This document shows, piece after piece, positions 6,535 to 14,802 of a stretch of DNA of 25,753 nt. The stretch is taken from contig JBOGEX010000116.1 in the NCBI GenBank assembly GCA_050741915.1, forward strand, positions 1-25,753, given 5' to 3'. How positions within the stretch are numbered: position 1 is the first letter of the stretch; every line of letters starts with the position of its first letter. The translations under genes and the position numbers were made by a program. The notes beneath the pieces were generated by a model. The model made no database searches. It saw only the letters and a program-made list of their open reading frames with translations, and was not told where the DNA came from. This DNA comes from JACCTH01 sp050741915 (lineage in GTDB: Bacteria; Actinomycetota; Acidimicrobiia; Spongiisociales; ZC4RG35).

Positions 6535-8488
6535 GTGAATCCAGGAAGAGCACGAGCTGACCTTTTGCCTGTGATCCTCTCAGCTCAGAACGCGATCGCG
6601 TCTGTCGCAATGGGTACAAGCTTTGATACTTCGAAAGGAGCTCCGGGCTATCTGCCGCCAGCCACTCCATGAAATGCGGGCGGACGCCACGCAGATGAAG
6701 CTTGACCTCGTTGACCCACTCGGCCCCCGATTCTTTTGACGTCTTCTTCAGCGCCTCCACCTGCTCGGGTTGATCAGAGATCCCAGGGAGCAGAGGAGCA
6801 GCCATCACCCCTCCCGGGATTCCAGCGGCTCGGAGACGGGCCAAAGCATCCAGTCGCTTGCGGGGGTGAGGAGCGCCAGGCTCGGTACGACGCCAGACGT
6901 TCTCATCGAGGGTCGCGACCGAAAAGGAAACCGAGACATTGCTTTTTCGGGATGCATCCTTGATCAAATCGATGTCCCGCAGCACCAAGGGTGATTTCGT
7001 CAGTATCGAGAAGTCGTTGCCACGCTCTGCCAGCACCTCGATGATCCCCTGGGTCAGCTTGTACTTTCCCTCTGCCGCTTGATACGGATCGGTGTTGGTT
7101 CCCATAGCGATCATGTCGCCACCCCACCTACCTGGCTCGGTTTCTGCTCGAATGAGTTCGACGGCATTGGTTTTGACAACGATCTGAGTGTCGAAGTCTT
7201 CGCCCATTCCGAACCCGAGGTATTCGTGCGTGGGTCGGGCAAAACAATTGTGACTAACGACGCCATTGGCGATGAAATCGCCAGTGGTGGTGGTGAGGTC
7301 GAACATTGGTATTTCGAAACCAAGAGGGCGAATCTCGCGTACCTGCACGTTGGAAGCGAACTTGATTGCGCTTCCGATCACCTGACGCTTCCGAGTAATC
7401 GCGGGATCAACGCTCAAGAAGAAACGCATCGCTTCCGACAGTCCTCCCCGAATTCGCGCAGTCGCGACCCCTGAGGCGGGTCGAGGTCCCTCGATGACCG
7501 TGTTGAATCCAAGATCCTCGAGGTAGTCCACAACCCGACCGAGAATTTCGAAGTCCTTGTTGGAAAAGCGGACTACTCCCCTGAAGTGACTGCCTTCGGC
7601 ATCAAAGAATCCGGCCAAGAAACCCAGACGCCAGTTTTCGGACTCGGTGACTGGCCATTCGATGAGTTGTCGAATTCGATCGCCAGCTGCCCCGGTTGAC
7701 GTGCGAATGGCTCTAATTGGCCGGTGTGTCGCGGTCTGCTCAGAGAACAGGAATTCTTTCGTTTGCACCCCGAAGTGCGCGAGATACCTTTGGGTCCTTG
7801 CCAATGCCTCGAGATCAGCGAGAGCGAGTCGGAAACGGTGAACCGTGTTTGGCGTGCCGTTCCGACGGCGGTAGGTGTAGGTGCCGATGCTTGCATCGCC
7901 TCGGATCATTCCGCACAGATATCCGCGTCGATACTCCTCGTTCTCCTTGGGAGGATCAGCGAATCGGGTAGTTCCGACAAGGCGATTGTTGAGTGTTAAG
8001 AACGGCCTTTGATCGGGTCCCTGCTCCGCTCCAGTCACGTGCTTCCAACCGCGATTGGTCAAGAAACGGTGGTCGCCACTTGCGATCAGGACTGTGTCCT
8101 TGCCAGCGACTATCCGATAGGCGTGCTTGATTGTCGACCAGCGGTCGAGGACAACAGACTCAACGAAGCGCCGATTCCCACCCTCACGTCTCGTACCAAC
8201 GACGACATCGCCAGGCCTGATCTCGGAGATGGCTTTGGTTCGTCCGTCGGCCATCAGGATTGGCGTATCGCCTGCTGCGCAATAGGTGCACGCATGGCTG
8301 CATCCGCGATAGGCGTTGATCGAGTAGCCGAACCAGGGGGTACTAGGGGGAGCCTTGCTGATGATGGACTTGGCCTCGATCTCGTGGAACGTGAGCCCTT
8401 GGTAAGCCCCGCGCCCAACTACGCGCCGCGACAACTCGAAAAGCCCATCCTGGGACGAGGCCAGCTGACTCCACCGGAACTCTGACAC
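6518..8488 (-). CDS. Rv2578c-family (SplB-like) radical SAM protein interrupted by an intein
   Basis: The 656-residue ORF is a radical SAM protein of about 311 residues with a 345-residue intein inside. After splicing, the protein carries the 4Fe-4S motif C-x3-C-x2-C (C63, C67, C415; RGCSHACTY joined to CFARPTHEYLGF). GTNTDPYQ, ILTKSPLVLRDIDLI and SFSVATLDENVWRR are typical of the Rv2578c/COG1533 group related to spore photoproduct lyase. The true substrate of this group is unclear. The start is GTG 8488, with a short AAGG-type ribosome site upstream. A GAAC-N4-GTTC box 14 bases upstream suggests SOS control, which would fit a DNA-repair role (inference). The gene diverges from the acyl-CoA dehydrogenase and overlaps the HNH gene at its end. 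Confidence 0.93.
   Translation of the reverse strand: MSEFRWSQLASSQDGLFELSRRVVGRGAYQGLTFHEIEAKSIISKAPPSTPWFGYSINAYRGCSHACTYCAAGDTPILMADGRTKAISEIRPGDVVVGTRREGGNRRFVESVVLDRWSTIKHAYRIVAGKDTVLIASGDHRFLTNRGWKHVTGAEQGPDQRPFLTLNNRLVGTTRFADPPKENEEYRRGYLCGMIRGDASIGTYTYRRRNGTPNTVHRFRLALADLEALARTQRYLAHFGVQTKEFLFSEQTATHRPIRAIRTSTGAAGDRIRQLIEWPVTESENWRLGFLAGFFDAEGSHFRGVVRFSNKDFEILGRVVDYLEDLGFNTVIEGPRPASGVATARIRGGLSEAMRFFLSVDPAITRKRQVIGSAIKFASNVQVREIRPLGFEIPMFDLTTTTGDFIANGVVSHNCFARPTHEYLGFGMGEDFDTQIVVKTNAVELIRAETEPGRWGGDMIAMGTNTDPYQAAEGKYKLTQGIIEVLAERGNDFSILTKSPLVLRDIDLIKDASRKSNVSVSFSVATLDENVWRRTEPGAPHPRKRLDALARLRAAGIPGGVMAAPLLPGISDQPEQVEALKKTSKESGAEWVNEVKLHLRGVRPHFMEWLAADSPELLSKYQSLYPLRQTRSRSELRGSQAKGQLVLFLDSHENVS
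7247..8281 (-). other. Intein with LAGLIDADG homing endonuclease
   Basis: Residues 70-414 of the radical SAM ORF. Block A begins with C70 (CAAGDTPILMADG). Block B has GDHRFLTNRGW with His140; the usual TxxH reads SxxH here. The endonuclease motifs are YLCGMIRGDAS (190-200, acidic D198) and FLAGFFDAEGS (290-300, D296/E298). Blocks F and G read MFDLTTTTGDFIANG and VVSHN, with penultimate His413 and Asn414, followed by Cys415 as the +1 residue. All splicing residues and both catalytic acids are present, so it looks competent for both splicing and homing. The +1 cysteine is the third iron-sulfur ligand of the host, so the insertion lies in the most conserved spot of the enzyme. Confidence 0.95.
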
Positions 8489-8501
8489 CGCCTTACCTTA
8501 T

Positions 8502-8517
8502 TCGAACAAACGTTCTA
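8502..8517. promoter_or_regulatory. LexA (SOS) box-like palindrome
   Basis: TCGAACAAACGTTCTA contains GAAC-N4-GTTC (8504-8515), the actinobacterial/Gram-positive LexA core, with T-C/T-A flanks close to the consensus. It sits between the divergent radical SAM (start 8488) and acyl-CoA dehydrogenase (start 8561) genes. It is 14 bases from the former, where a promoter should be. Control of the radical SAM gene by LexA is inferred. Confidence 0.6.
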
Positions 8518-8560
8518 ACGCCAGACCCTCGGCTTTGGGCTCTATGTTTCAATCCTGACG

Positions 8561-9700
8561 ATGTCCATCTACGACTCCGAGGATCTCAAGGCAATCCGGC
8601 AGCAAACTCGGCGGTTTGTCGAGGAGAAAGTGCTGCCCCAGGCCGACGAATGGGAGCAAGCCGGGCGGGTGCCTCCCGAGATTCTCAAGGAGATGGGGGC
8701 GATCGGCTTCTTCGGGTTACGGGTGCCAGAGGAGTACGGCGGCGTGGGGTTGGGATCGCTCGCCTCGGTCGCCTTCGCCGAGGAGCTGGGCCGTTCCACC
8801 TACGGAGGCTTTTCGATCACCGCTCTCGTCCATAGCGAGTTGGCGATGCCCTACGTTCTCAACTTCGGCTCCGCGGAGCAAAAGGAGCGCTGGCTCCCCG
8901 CGATGGTGGCTGGCGAAACCATCACCGCCATCGCCGTCACCGAGCCCGATGCCGGATCGGATGTGGCGGCGATTCGGACCCGGGCCGCTCGCGATGGGGA
9001 AGGGTGGCGGATCGACGGGTCGAAGATGTTCATCACCAACGGCGGTATCGCTGACCTCGTCTTTGTCGGGGTGCGGACCAACCCCGATGTCAAGGGGTCG
9101 CGCGGTCTTTCTATCATCGCCGTTCCCCGGGAGGCGGAAGGCTTCACCGTCAGCAGGGCCCTTCCCAAGATGGGATGGCACAGCTCGGACACGTCCGAAC
9201 TGGTCTTCTCGGAATGCTGGGTTCCGTCCGACCACCTCATCGGTAACGAGAACCGCGGCTTCTACTACATCATGGAGAACTTCCAGAACGAGCGCCTGGT
9301 TATCGCAGCCCAGGCGATCGGGGAATCGGCCCGGGCGATCGAGATCACCCTCGATCACGTGAAAAGCAGAAGGGCGTTCGGCAAACCGCTCTTCGACAAG
9401 CAAACGATTCGCCACCGTTTAGCGATGGCAGCCGCGCGGGTGGAGGCGGCTCGGCAGCTCGTCTATCACACCGCCTGGTTGATGGAACGTGGCTCGGAGG
9501 CGGTCAAAGAGGTCTCGATGGTGAAGGCTTTGGTGGGCGAGCTCGCCAACGACGTGCTCTACGAATGCCTGCAGTTCCACGGGGGGATGGGATTCATCAC
9601 CGAGACCGCGGTCGAGCGCCTTTATCGGGATGTCCGCATCCACTCGATCGGCGGGGGCGCCACCGAGGTGATGCTTGATGAGATCGCCAAGAGGCTTTAA
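8561..9700 (+). CDS. Acyl-CoA dehydrogenase
   Basis: FAD enzyme that introduces the alpha-beta double bond in acyl-CoA (beta-oxidation or amino-acid catabolism). The 379 residues are full length for the family. They show the N-terminal helical domain (GAIGFFGLRVPEEYGGVG), the flavin-binding stretch AVTEPDAGSDVAAIRTRA, the mid-domain FITNGG, and the C-terminal QFHGGMGFITETAVERLYRD plus IHSIGGGATEVM. The Glu of GGGATE stands where many family members have their catalytic base. Substrate chain length cannot be told from sequence alone. The start is ATG 8561 without a clear ribosome site, so the mRNA may be nearly leaderless. It is a single gene; 205 bases with no recognisable feature separate it from pdxH. 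Confidence 0.95.
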   Translation: MSIYDSEDLKAIRQQTRRFVEEKVLPQADEWEQAGRVPPEILKEMGAIGFFGLRVPEEYGGVGLGSLASVAFAEELGRSTYGGFSITALVHSELAMPYVLNFGSAEQKERWLPAMVAGETITAIAVTEPDAGSDVAAIRTRAARDGEGWRIDGSKMFITNGGIADLVFVGVRTNPDVKGSRGLSIIAVPREAEGFTVSRALPKMGWHSSDTSELVFSECWVPSDHLIGNENRGFYYIMENFQNERLVIAAQAIGESARAIEITLDHVKSRRAFGKPLFDKQTIRHRLAMAAARVEAARQLVYHTAWLMERGSEAVKEVSMVKALVGELANDVLYECLQFHGGMGFITETAVERLYRDVRIHSIGGGATEVMLDEIAKRL

Positions 9701-9905
9701 CCCAAATTTTCTTCAGCAACCCTCGCTTGACCGGCTTCGATCTCCTTGGGCTCGAGGGGATGTACAGAGGTCATCCGCCATCCGCAAACCTTCGCGCGTA
9801 CGGATAAGAGTGTGGGAACCACGACGCTGCTCACAATGGTTATCGCTTGAGTTGGGTGCGGAAGCCTTTCGAGGCCACGTGCCCGACGATAGGTACCGTT
9901 GCTCC

Positions 9906-10541
9906 GTGACCCGAGAATGGTTCGAACGCTCCGAGTACAAGAACGAGCCCCTCGAGGTTTCCCATCTCGATACCGATCCGATGCGTGAGTTCGAGAAATG
10001 GTTCGACCAGGCCGTGGCGGCCCAAGTAGATGAGCCCAGTGCCTTTGTTCTGGCGACTGTCGGGGGTGACGGCTCCCCCGCCTCGCGCACCGTTCTCCTC
10101 AAGGGTTTGAGTGCGGAGGGATTGGTCTTCTACACCAACTATCAGAGTCGAAAAGGTGCCGAGCTGGCGGCCGACCCCCGCGCCTCCGCGGTATTCCTTT
10201 GGCTTCCGCTCCATCGTCAGGTGAGAATCGAGGGAGTAGTGGAAGCAGTTGACGCGGCCACCTCAGACCACTATTTCGCAAGTCGTCCTTACGAGTCCCA
10301 ACTCGCTTCGGCGGCTTCTCCGCAAAGCCGGGTCGTGCCCGACCGTGCTTACCTCGAGCGCCTCATGGCCGAGGTAAAGGTCCGACATCCCAACTCGGTT
10401 CCCCGCCCACCGGAATGGGGCGGTTATTGCCTAGCCCCCCGTTATTACGAGTTCTGGCAGGGTCGAGAGGCTCGCTTACATGACCGCTTTCGCTACCAGA
10501 TCACCGAATCGGGCTGGCAGATCGATCGGCTCGCCCCATGA
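9906..10541 (+). CDS. pdxH: Pyridoxine/pyridoxamine 5'-phosphate oxidase
   Basis: FMN enzyme that makes pyridoxal 5'-phosphate (vitamin B6). I choose GTG 9906, giving 211 residues, the normal length. The frame is open further upstream, but that part has no family similarity. Conserved blocks are PSAFVLATVGGDGSPASRTV, GLVFYTNYQSRKGAELAADP, FLWLPLHRQVRIEGVVE, YFASRPYESQLASAASPQS and the C-terminal WGGYCLAP...FWQGREARLHDRFRY, which contains the substrate-binding WQGxxxRLHDR motif. The stop overlaps the next start as ATGA, so it leads an operon with the metallo-hydrolase, rph and rdgB. Confidence 0.96.
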   Translation: MTREWFERSEYKNEPLEVSHLDTDPMREFEKWFDQAVAAQVDEPSAFVLATVGGDGSPASRTVLLKGLSAEGLVFYTNYQSRKGAELAADPRASAVFLWLPLHRQVRIEGVVEAVDAATSDHYFASRPYESQLASAASPQSRVVPDRAYLERLMAEVKVRHPNSVPRPPEWGGYCLAPRYYEFWQGREARLHDRFRYQITESGWQIDRLAP

Positions 10542-11272
10542 AGCTGTCGGTGATCGGTGCCTCTGGAACCTTTCCGGTCGCTGGGCATCCAGCGACGGGA
10601 TTCCTGATCGAACAAGCGAGCACCCGGGTTTGGTGCGACGCCGGTCCCGGCACGTTTGTTGCCTTGCCGGTCGATCCCGATCTGGTCGATGCGGTCGTGA
10701 TTTCCCATCAACACCCTGATCACTGCCTCGATCTCATTACCGCCTTTCATGCCTTTCGCTATCGGCCCGAGCCCCGGGGTGGAATGCCGGTCTACGCCCC
10801 CGCGGCGGTCATTGAAAAACTCCGGGACTTCGTCGACAACCCCGAGATCAATGAAACCTTTGACTTTCAACCGACGACCGGTGGCGACTCGATCGAGATT
10901 GGTGCCATCACGGTTACCTTCGCATGGACCGATCACTCGGTGCCGACGCTGGGCTCGCGTTGGGAGGCCAACAATCGAGTCCTGGCGTACAGCGCCGACA
11001 CCGGTCCCGGTGGCGATTGGAAGGAGCTTGCCAAGGACGCCGACCTCTTTCTCAGCGAGGCGAGCTACCAGGGAGATATGGCCGACTACGGCTACCAACA
11101 GCACCTCACCGCCGCGATAGCCGGCGAGATCGCCCGGTCACAAGGTGCCCGGCGGTTGATGCTGACCCACATCCCGCCCTACCTCGACAAGACTCAGTCG
11201 GTGGCCGAAGCCGAGAAGGTATTTGATCGACCGGTGGAGCTGGCCGTGCCAGGAACGACGAGGAAGATATAG
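10538..11272 (+). CDS. Metallo-beta-lactamase-fold hydrolase, Rv1339-like (probable cyclic-nucleotide phosphodiesterase)
   Basis: The 244 residues carry the MBL zinc motif SHQHPDHCLDL (HxHxDH), the bridging Asp in VLAYSADTGPG, SEASYQ and the late His in LTHIPPYLD. The opening MKLSVIGASGTFP and the position directly before rph and rdgB match Mycobacterium Rv1339, which has been reported to act as a cAMP phosphodiesterase. Related proteins are often called ribonuclease Z-like. Function here is by analogy. The start ATG overlaps the pdxH stop, and the stop TAG touches the rph ATG with no gap, so the genes are translated together. Confidence 0.9.
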   Translation: MKLSVIGASGTFPVAGHPATGFLIEQASTRVWCDAGPGTFVALPVDPDLVDAVVISHQHPDHCLDLITAFHAFRYRPEPRGGMPVYAPAAVIEKLRDFVDNPEINETFDFQPTTGGDSIEIGAITVTFAWTDHSVPTLGSRWEANNRVLAYSADTGPGGDWKELAKDADLFLSEASYQGDMADYGYQQHLTAAIAGEIARSQGARRLMLTHIPPYLDKTQSVAEAEKVFDRPVELAVPGTTRKI

Positions 11273-11977
11273 ATGCCGAGGATTCGCCCGCCGGATGAGA
11301 TTCGGCCCATCCGCATGCATCTCGGATTTACCGAGATGACCCCTGGTTCCGTCATGATGGAGATGGGACGGACCCGGGTCCTCTGCACCGCCGTCATCGA
11401 AGCGGAAGTGCCGCGCTGGATGCGCGACACCGGGAAGGGTTGGGTCACGGCCGAGTACGGGATGCTGCCCGGCTCGTCGGCCGAGCGAATTGGGCGGGAT
11501 CAATATCAGAAGGGCCGGGCCCTCGAGATCTCGCGCTTGATCGGCCGGTCGCTTCGGTCCGTGGTCGATCCGGTGGCGATGGGGGAGATGATGGTGCGGG
11601 TCGATTGCGATGTCTTACAGGCAGATGGGGGCACCCGCACGGCAGCCATCACGGGCGCCTGGGTGGCCTTGCACCAAGCGTTTACCGCCGCCCTCGACGG
11701 AGGTACCCTCGCCCGCCTCCCGATCATCGACCACGTGGCTGCCATCTCGGTCGGGCTTGTGAAGGGCGAACTGCTGCTCGATCTCGAATACGAGGACGAC
11801 GCCGCCGCCGAGGTCGACTTCAACGTCGTGATGTCCGGTCGCGGTCTCTTGGTCGAGGTGCAGGGAAGCGCAGAGGGGGCACCCTTTTCCCGTCAGGACC
11901 TGGACCAGATCCTCGACCTTGCGGCCGGAGGAATCACGATCTTGGTGGATGCTCAGAAGCAAGCAGTTACGGCTTGA
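11273..11977 (+). CDS. rph: Ribonuclease PH
   Basis: Phosphate-dependent 3'-5' exoribonuclease that trims tRNA 3' ends. The 234 residues show the family order RPPDEIRPIRMHLGFTEMTP (N-terminus), GRTRVLCTAVIE, GWVTAEYGMLPGSS, RALEISRLIGRSLRSVVD (usual GRxxEIxRLIGRSLRxxxD), DVLQADGGTRTAAITGA and VDFNVVMSGRGLLVEVQGSAEG. The start ATG follows the previous stop without a gap. The stop TGA (11975-11977) overlaps the proposed rdgB TTG start. Confidence 0.97.
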   Translation: MPRIRPPDEIRPIRMHLGFTEMTPGSVMMEMGRTRVLCTAVIEAEVPRWMRDTGKGWVTAEYGMLPGSSAERIGRDQYQKGRALEISRLIGRSLRSVVDPVAMGEMMVRVDCDVLQADGGTRTAAITGAWVALHQAFTAALDGGTLARLPIIDHVAAISVGLVKGELLLDLEYEDDAAAEVDFNVVMSGRGLLVEVQGSAEGAPFSRQDLDQILDLAAGGITILVDAQKQAVTA

Positions 11978-12555
11978 GGCTCGAGCGCCTGGTGGTGGCC
12001 TCGAAAAACCCGGACAAGATTGCTGAGATCTCCGAGGTCTTGAGAGGGAGCGGCCTGGACGTCGCGATAGTGCAAGGTTTGAGCTGGCCCGAGGTAGAAG
12101 AATCAGGCTCGACCTTGGAGGAGAATGCGCTTCTCAAGGCTCGAGCGGTCTCTCGAGCGACTGGGCTGGCGGCCCTTGCCGACGACACCGGCCTCTTCGT
12201 TGCTGCTTTGGGAGGGGAGCCGGGTGTGCACACGGCTCGGTTCGCTGGACCCGACGCCACTTACGCCGACAACGTCGCCCTGCTCCTTAAGAAGATGGAA
12301 GGGTTCGAGGATCGGGAAGCAAGTTTTAGAACTGTGGTGGCGCTGGTCGCCGGCAAGGAGGAGGAGGTCTTGAGCGAGGGGGAACTAACGGGTCGCATCG
12401 CGATCAATCCACGCGGGAAGGGAGGCTTTGGCTATGACCCTGTTTTTCTCCTCGACTCGGGCCGTACGCTCGCTGAGCTCGAGCCGGCGCAGAAGAACCA
12501 TCTCAGTCATCGGGCTCGTGCCCTCCGGGGCCTGATCGGTCGCATTGATCTCTGA
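11974..12555 (+). CDS. rdgB: dITP/XTP pyrophosphatase (non-canonical purine NTPase)
   Basis: Removes inosine/xanthosine triphosphates from the nucleotide pool. I set the start at TTG 11974, overlapping the rph stop. It yields LRLERLVVASKNPDKIAEI, the normal opening of the family, and 193 residues. Upstream in-frame codons lie inside rph and are not family-like. Conserved blocks are VVASKNPDK (substrate loop), ESGSTLEENALLKARA, GLAALADDTGLFVAALGGEPGVHTARFAG (catalytic DD), GKGGFGYDPVFLL and HLSHRARAL (SHRxxA). It is the last gene of the operon and fits with rph in nucleotide quality control. Confidence 0.95.
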   Translation: MRLERLVVASKNPDKIAEISEVLRGSGLDVAIVQGLSWPEVEESGSTLEENALLKARAVSRATGLAALADDTGLFVAALGGEPGVHTARFAGPDATYADNVALLLKKMEGFEDREASFRTVVALVAGKEEEVLSEGELTGRIAINPRGKGGFGYDPVFLLDSGRTLAELEPAQKNHLSHRARALRGLIGRIDL

Positions 12556-12612
12556 GCTCGGCGACGTCCCGCGAATCGATGGCTTTTTCCACGAGATGCC
12601 GGGATCCTCCGC

Positions 12613-13129
12613 CTAGGGGTCGCCAGAAGACGGTTCGCGTTGGTGTAATCGACTCTTATGGTCTCCAGCACCTCGCGGTTCTGGGCCATAAACGATCCGG
12701 TAGAGCCGCTCACCTTTCTCGACGAGGATGAGTTTACGAACGTTGTCTGCGAATGACCCAGTGAACTCGAACGCCGCGTGGCCTTGGTCAAAGCCGAAAC
12801 CTCGGCCCGCGAGGCGACGAACTCGCGCTCTCGCTCGTAGTGGTCCCCGGGCGTCGGTGTGCAAGTGCACCGACACCTAGAAGTAGAACTCGCGCTGGTC
12901 CGGAGACTGGAAGTTAAGGCGAATCTGATCGGCCTCAACCTTCTGGCCACTTGGGGTTCTGCCGAGATAGCGAAAGCTGAGGCCGATCGCATCGAGCGAG
13001 ACCGTCAGCCTGTCGGCTCGGCTCATCTCACTCAGCAGGGCTTCGGTCGATCATCGTTTCTCCCAGCTTTGCGAGGGCGGCGGGTCCAGTTTTCCATCCA
13101 TCCGCGTCGCCGAACACCAATCGTACGGA
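12613..13129 (-). pseudogene. Degraded reverse-strand gene (several frame breaks), family not recognised
   Basis: No intact ORF covers this 600-base gap, but consecutive reverse segments in different frames read like protein. They run: LVFGDADGWKTGPAALAKLG then ETMID (about 13129-13050); ALLSEMSRADRLTVSLDAIG followed by LSFRYLGRTPSGQKVEADQI and RLNFQSPDQREFYF (13047-12880), ended by TAG 12877-12879; a short GDHYEREREFVASRAE (about 12843-12795) in another frame; then GFGFDQGHAAFEFTGSF, ADNVRKLILVEKGERLYRIV and YGPEP to the stop at 12613. At least two frame changes and one stop are needed. The final part resembles the end of small secreted or lipoprotein-like domains, but I cannot name the family. 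It faces away from the frameshifted regulator on its right. Confidence 0.5.
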
Positions 13130-13163
13130 TGGAAACGGGTTTGACACGTTCTACCGTGCCGTT

Positions 13164-14703
13164 GTGGGCAACGTAAGGCTGGCCGAGGTGTGCGCGGCGA
13201 CCTCGCTGTTCACTGATCTGGGAACCGGACAGCCAGCCGAACATGGGTTGCGGACTTGCCTCGTGGCCATGCGGCTGGCCGAAGGGCTAGGTGTCGGTGC
13301 TGAGGAGCGAGTTGAGGTGTTCTATCTCGCGCTGCTGCGGTTCCTCGGGTGCACGGCCGACGCCCATGAACTGGCGGCGGGAGTTGGCGGCGGCGACGAG
13401 GCGCGGTTCCTGGCGGGGATGGCCCCGGTTGTGATGGGCTCCCCTCGTGAGGAGATCGCTCGTCTCGTCCACCTGGTGGCGGCAGGGCAAAGGTTGCCGC
13501 AGCGGCTTCGGCAATTGGCGCGGGTCCTGGCGGGACTCGAAGGGCGGCGAGCGATTGCTCGAGGCGCATTGCGAGGTGGGTGCTCGTCTGGCAGGTGAGC
13601 TGGGCCTGCCAGCCGGAGTGGCGACGGCGCTGGCAGTTGCCTATGCGCGCTGGGATGGACGAGGAGTGCCTGCCGGCGTGGCCGGCGACGAGATCCCGTT
13701 GTCCGTGCGTATCTCGATCGTCGCTCGCGACCTTGAGATTTGGTCCCGCGAGACGAGCAACGATGCGACGCGGCATGTCCTAGAACGACGTCGAGGCCGC
13801 GCTTATGACCCGACGGTGGTTGGTGCAGCTCTCGGAATTGGGTTGGACAACCTGCGCCGCTGTGAGGACGACCTGTGGGAAGTGGTAATGGAGCTAGAGC
13901 CGTTACCTCACATGAGCGTGTCGGGGCCCGAACTCCTGCGGGCATTGGGGGCGCTCGGTGACCACGCCGATCTGAAAATGCCCGAGCGATCAGGGTATTC
14001 CCGTCGAGTCACCAGGGTTGCCTCAGCCGCGGCGGACATCGCCAATTTCGATTCTGACGACACGCAGACATTGGTCCAGGCGGCCCTCGTCCACGATGTC
14101 GGAGTGGTGGCGGTGCCCGTCAGAGCGTGGCGAGCCCGGGCAAGACCTGGCACCGCCGAATGGGAACAAGTCCGGCTCCATCCGCACTGGAGCGCTCGGG
14201 TCCTGGCACGGTGCTCCGGACTGGAAAAGGTGGCTGCCGTCGCTGGACAACACCATGAACGCCTTGATGGGAGCGGCTATCCGTCAGCGCTTTCCGGTGA
14301 CTTGGGGCGGATTTCGGGCCTCTTGGCGTGTGCGGTCGCATTTGACGAGATCACCTCGACGTCGCTTGTTCCCGGAGCGAAACAAGAGTGGACCGAGGCG
14401 GCGACCGAGCTAACAGGGCTCGCCGGCGCTGGTTTGGACCGGCGCGACGTTAAGGCAGTGCTCAGTGCAGTCGGTGCCAAAGCCCCGCTGGTCGAGATGA
14501 GGCGACCGGCCGGATTGACCGAGCGCGAAGTTGACGTCTTGAGCCAGCTGGCTCGGGGTGGGACCAATCGGCAGATCGCCGATACGCTCGGCATTTCCGC
14601 CAAAACAGTGGGAGCTCACATCGAGCACATCTACACCAAGATCGGAGTCCGTTCCCGCGCAGCCGCGGCTGTTTTCGCGATGCAGCACGAACTGGTCGGC
14701 TGA
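13164..14703 (+). pseudogene. HD-GYP domain / LuxR-type HTH regulator, frameshifted
   Basis: Frame one from GTG 13164 reads VRLAEVCAATSLFTDLGTGQ, PAEHGLRTCLVAMRLAEGLG and on to ARVLAGL near 13538. The continuation GGERLLEAHCEVGARLAGEL is one base later, in the frame ending at 14703. Joined, they give about 513 residues. The HD-GYP part shows HDVG (AALVHDVGVVAVP) and HHERLDGSGYP. The last 65 residues are a LuxR helix-turn-helix (LTEREVDVLSQLARGGTNRQ, IADTLGISAKTVGAHIEH). I know such HD plus LuxR proteins from actinobacteria, often beside an alpha/beta hydrolase, as here. The catalytic residues of HD-GYP are mostly present, but the cyclic-di-GMP substrate is unproven. The shift (one extra or two missing bases near 13539) could be real decay or a sequence error. 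Confidence 0.8.
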
Positions 14704-14802
14704 GCCGGGTTCGGTGGCCAATTCGGCGAGAGATCGGGTGAATGCCCGATGCGGATACCGCCAAGAGTTGGCATGTTTCGTCGAGCGAGAGTCAGGACGG
14801 AC

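Noticed and set aside
12507..12992. 161-codon reverse ORF
   Set aside because: Ser/Arg-rich with no coherent pattern overall. Only a short part (GDHYEREREFVASRAE) belongs to the degraded gene described.
13535..13545. Programmed frameshift in the HD-GYP/LuxR gene
   Set aside because: No slippery heptamer or internal Shine-Dalgarno arrangement like that of prfB is visible; decay or sequence error is simpler.
14714..14775. Possible additional copy of the 62-bp repeat before the alpha/beta hydrolase
   Set aside because: GTGGCC and GCGGATACCGCCAAGAGTTGGC look similar, but internal spacing differs by about 9 bases, so likeness may be chance.
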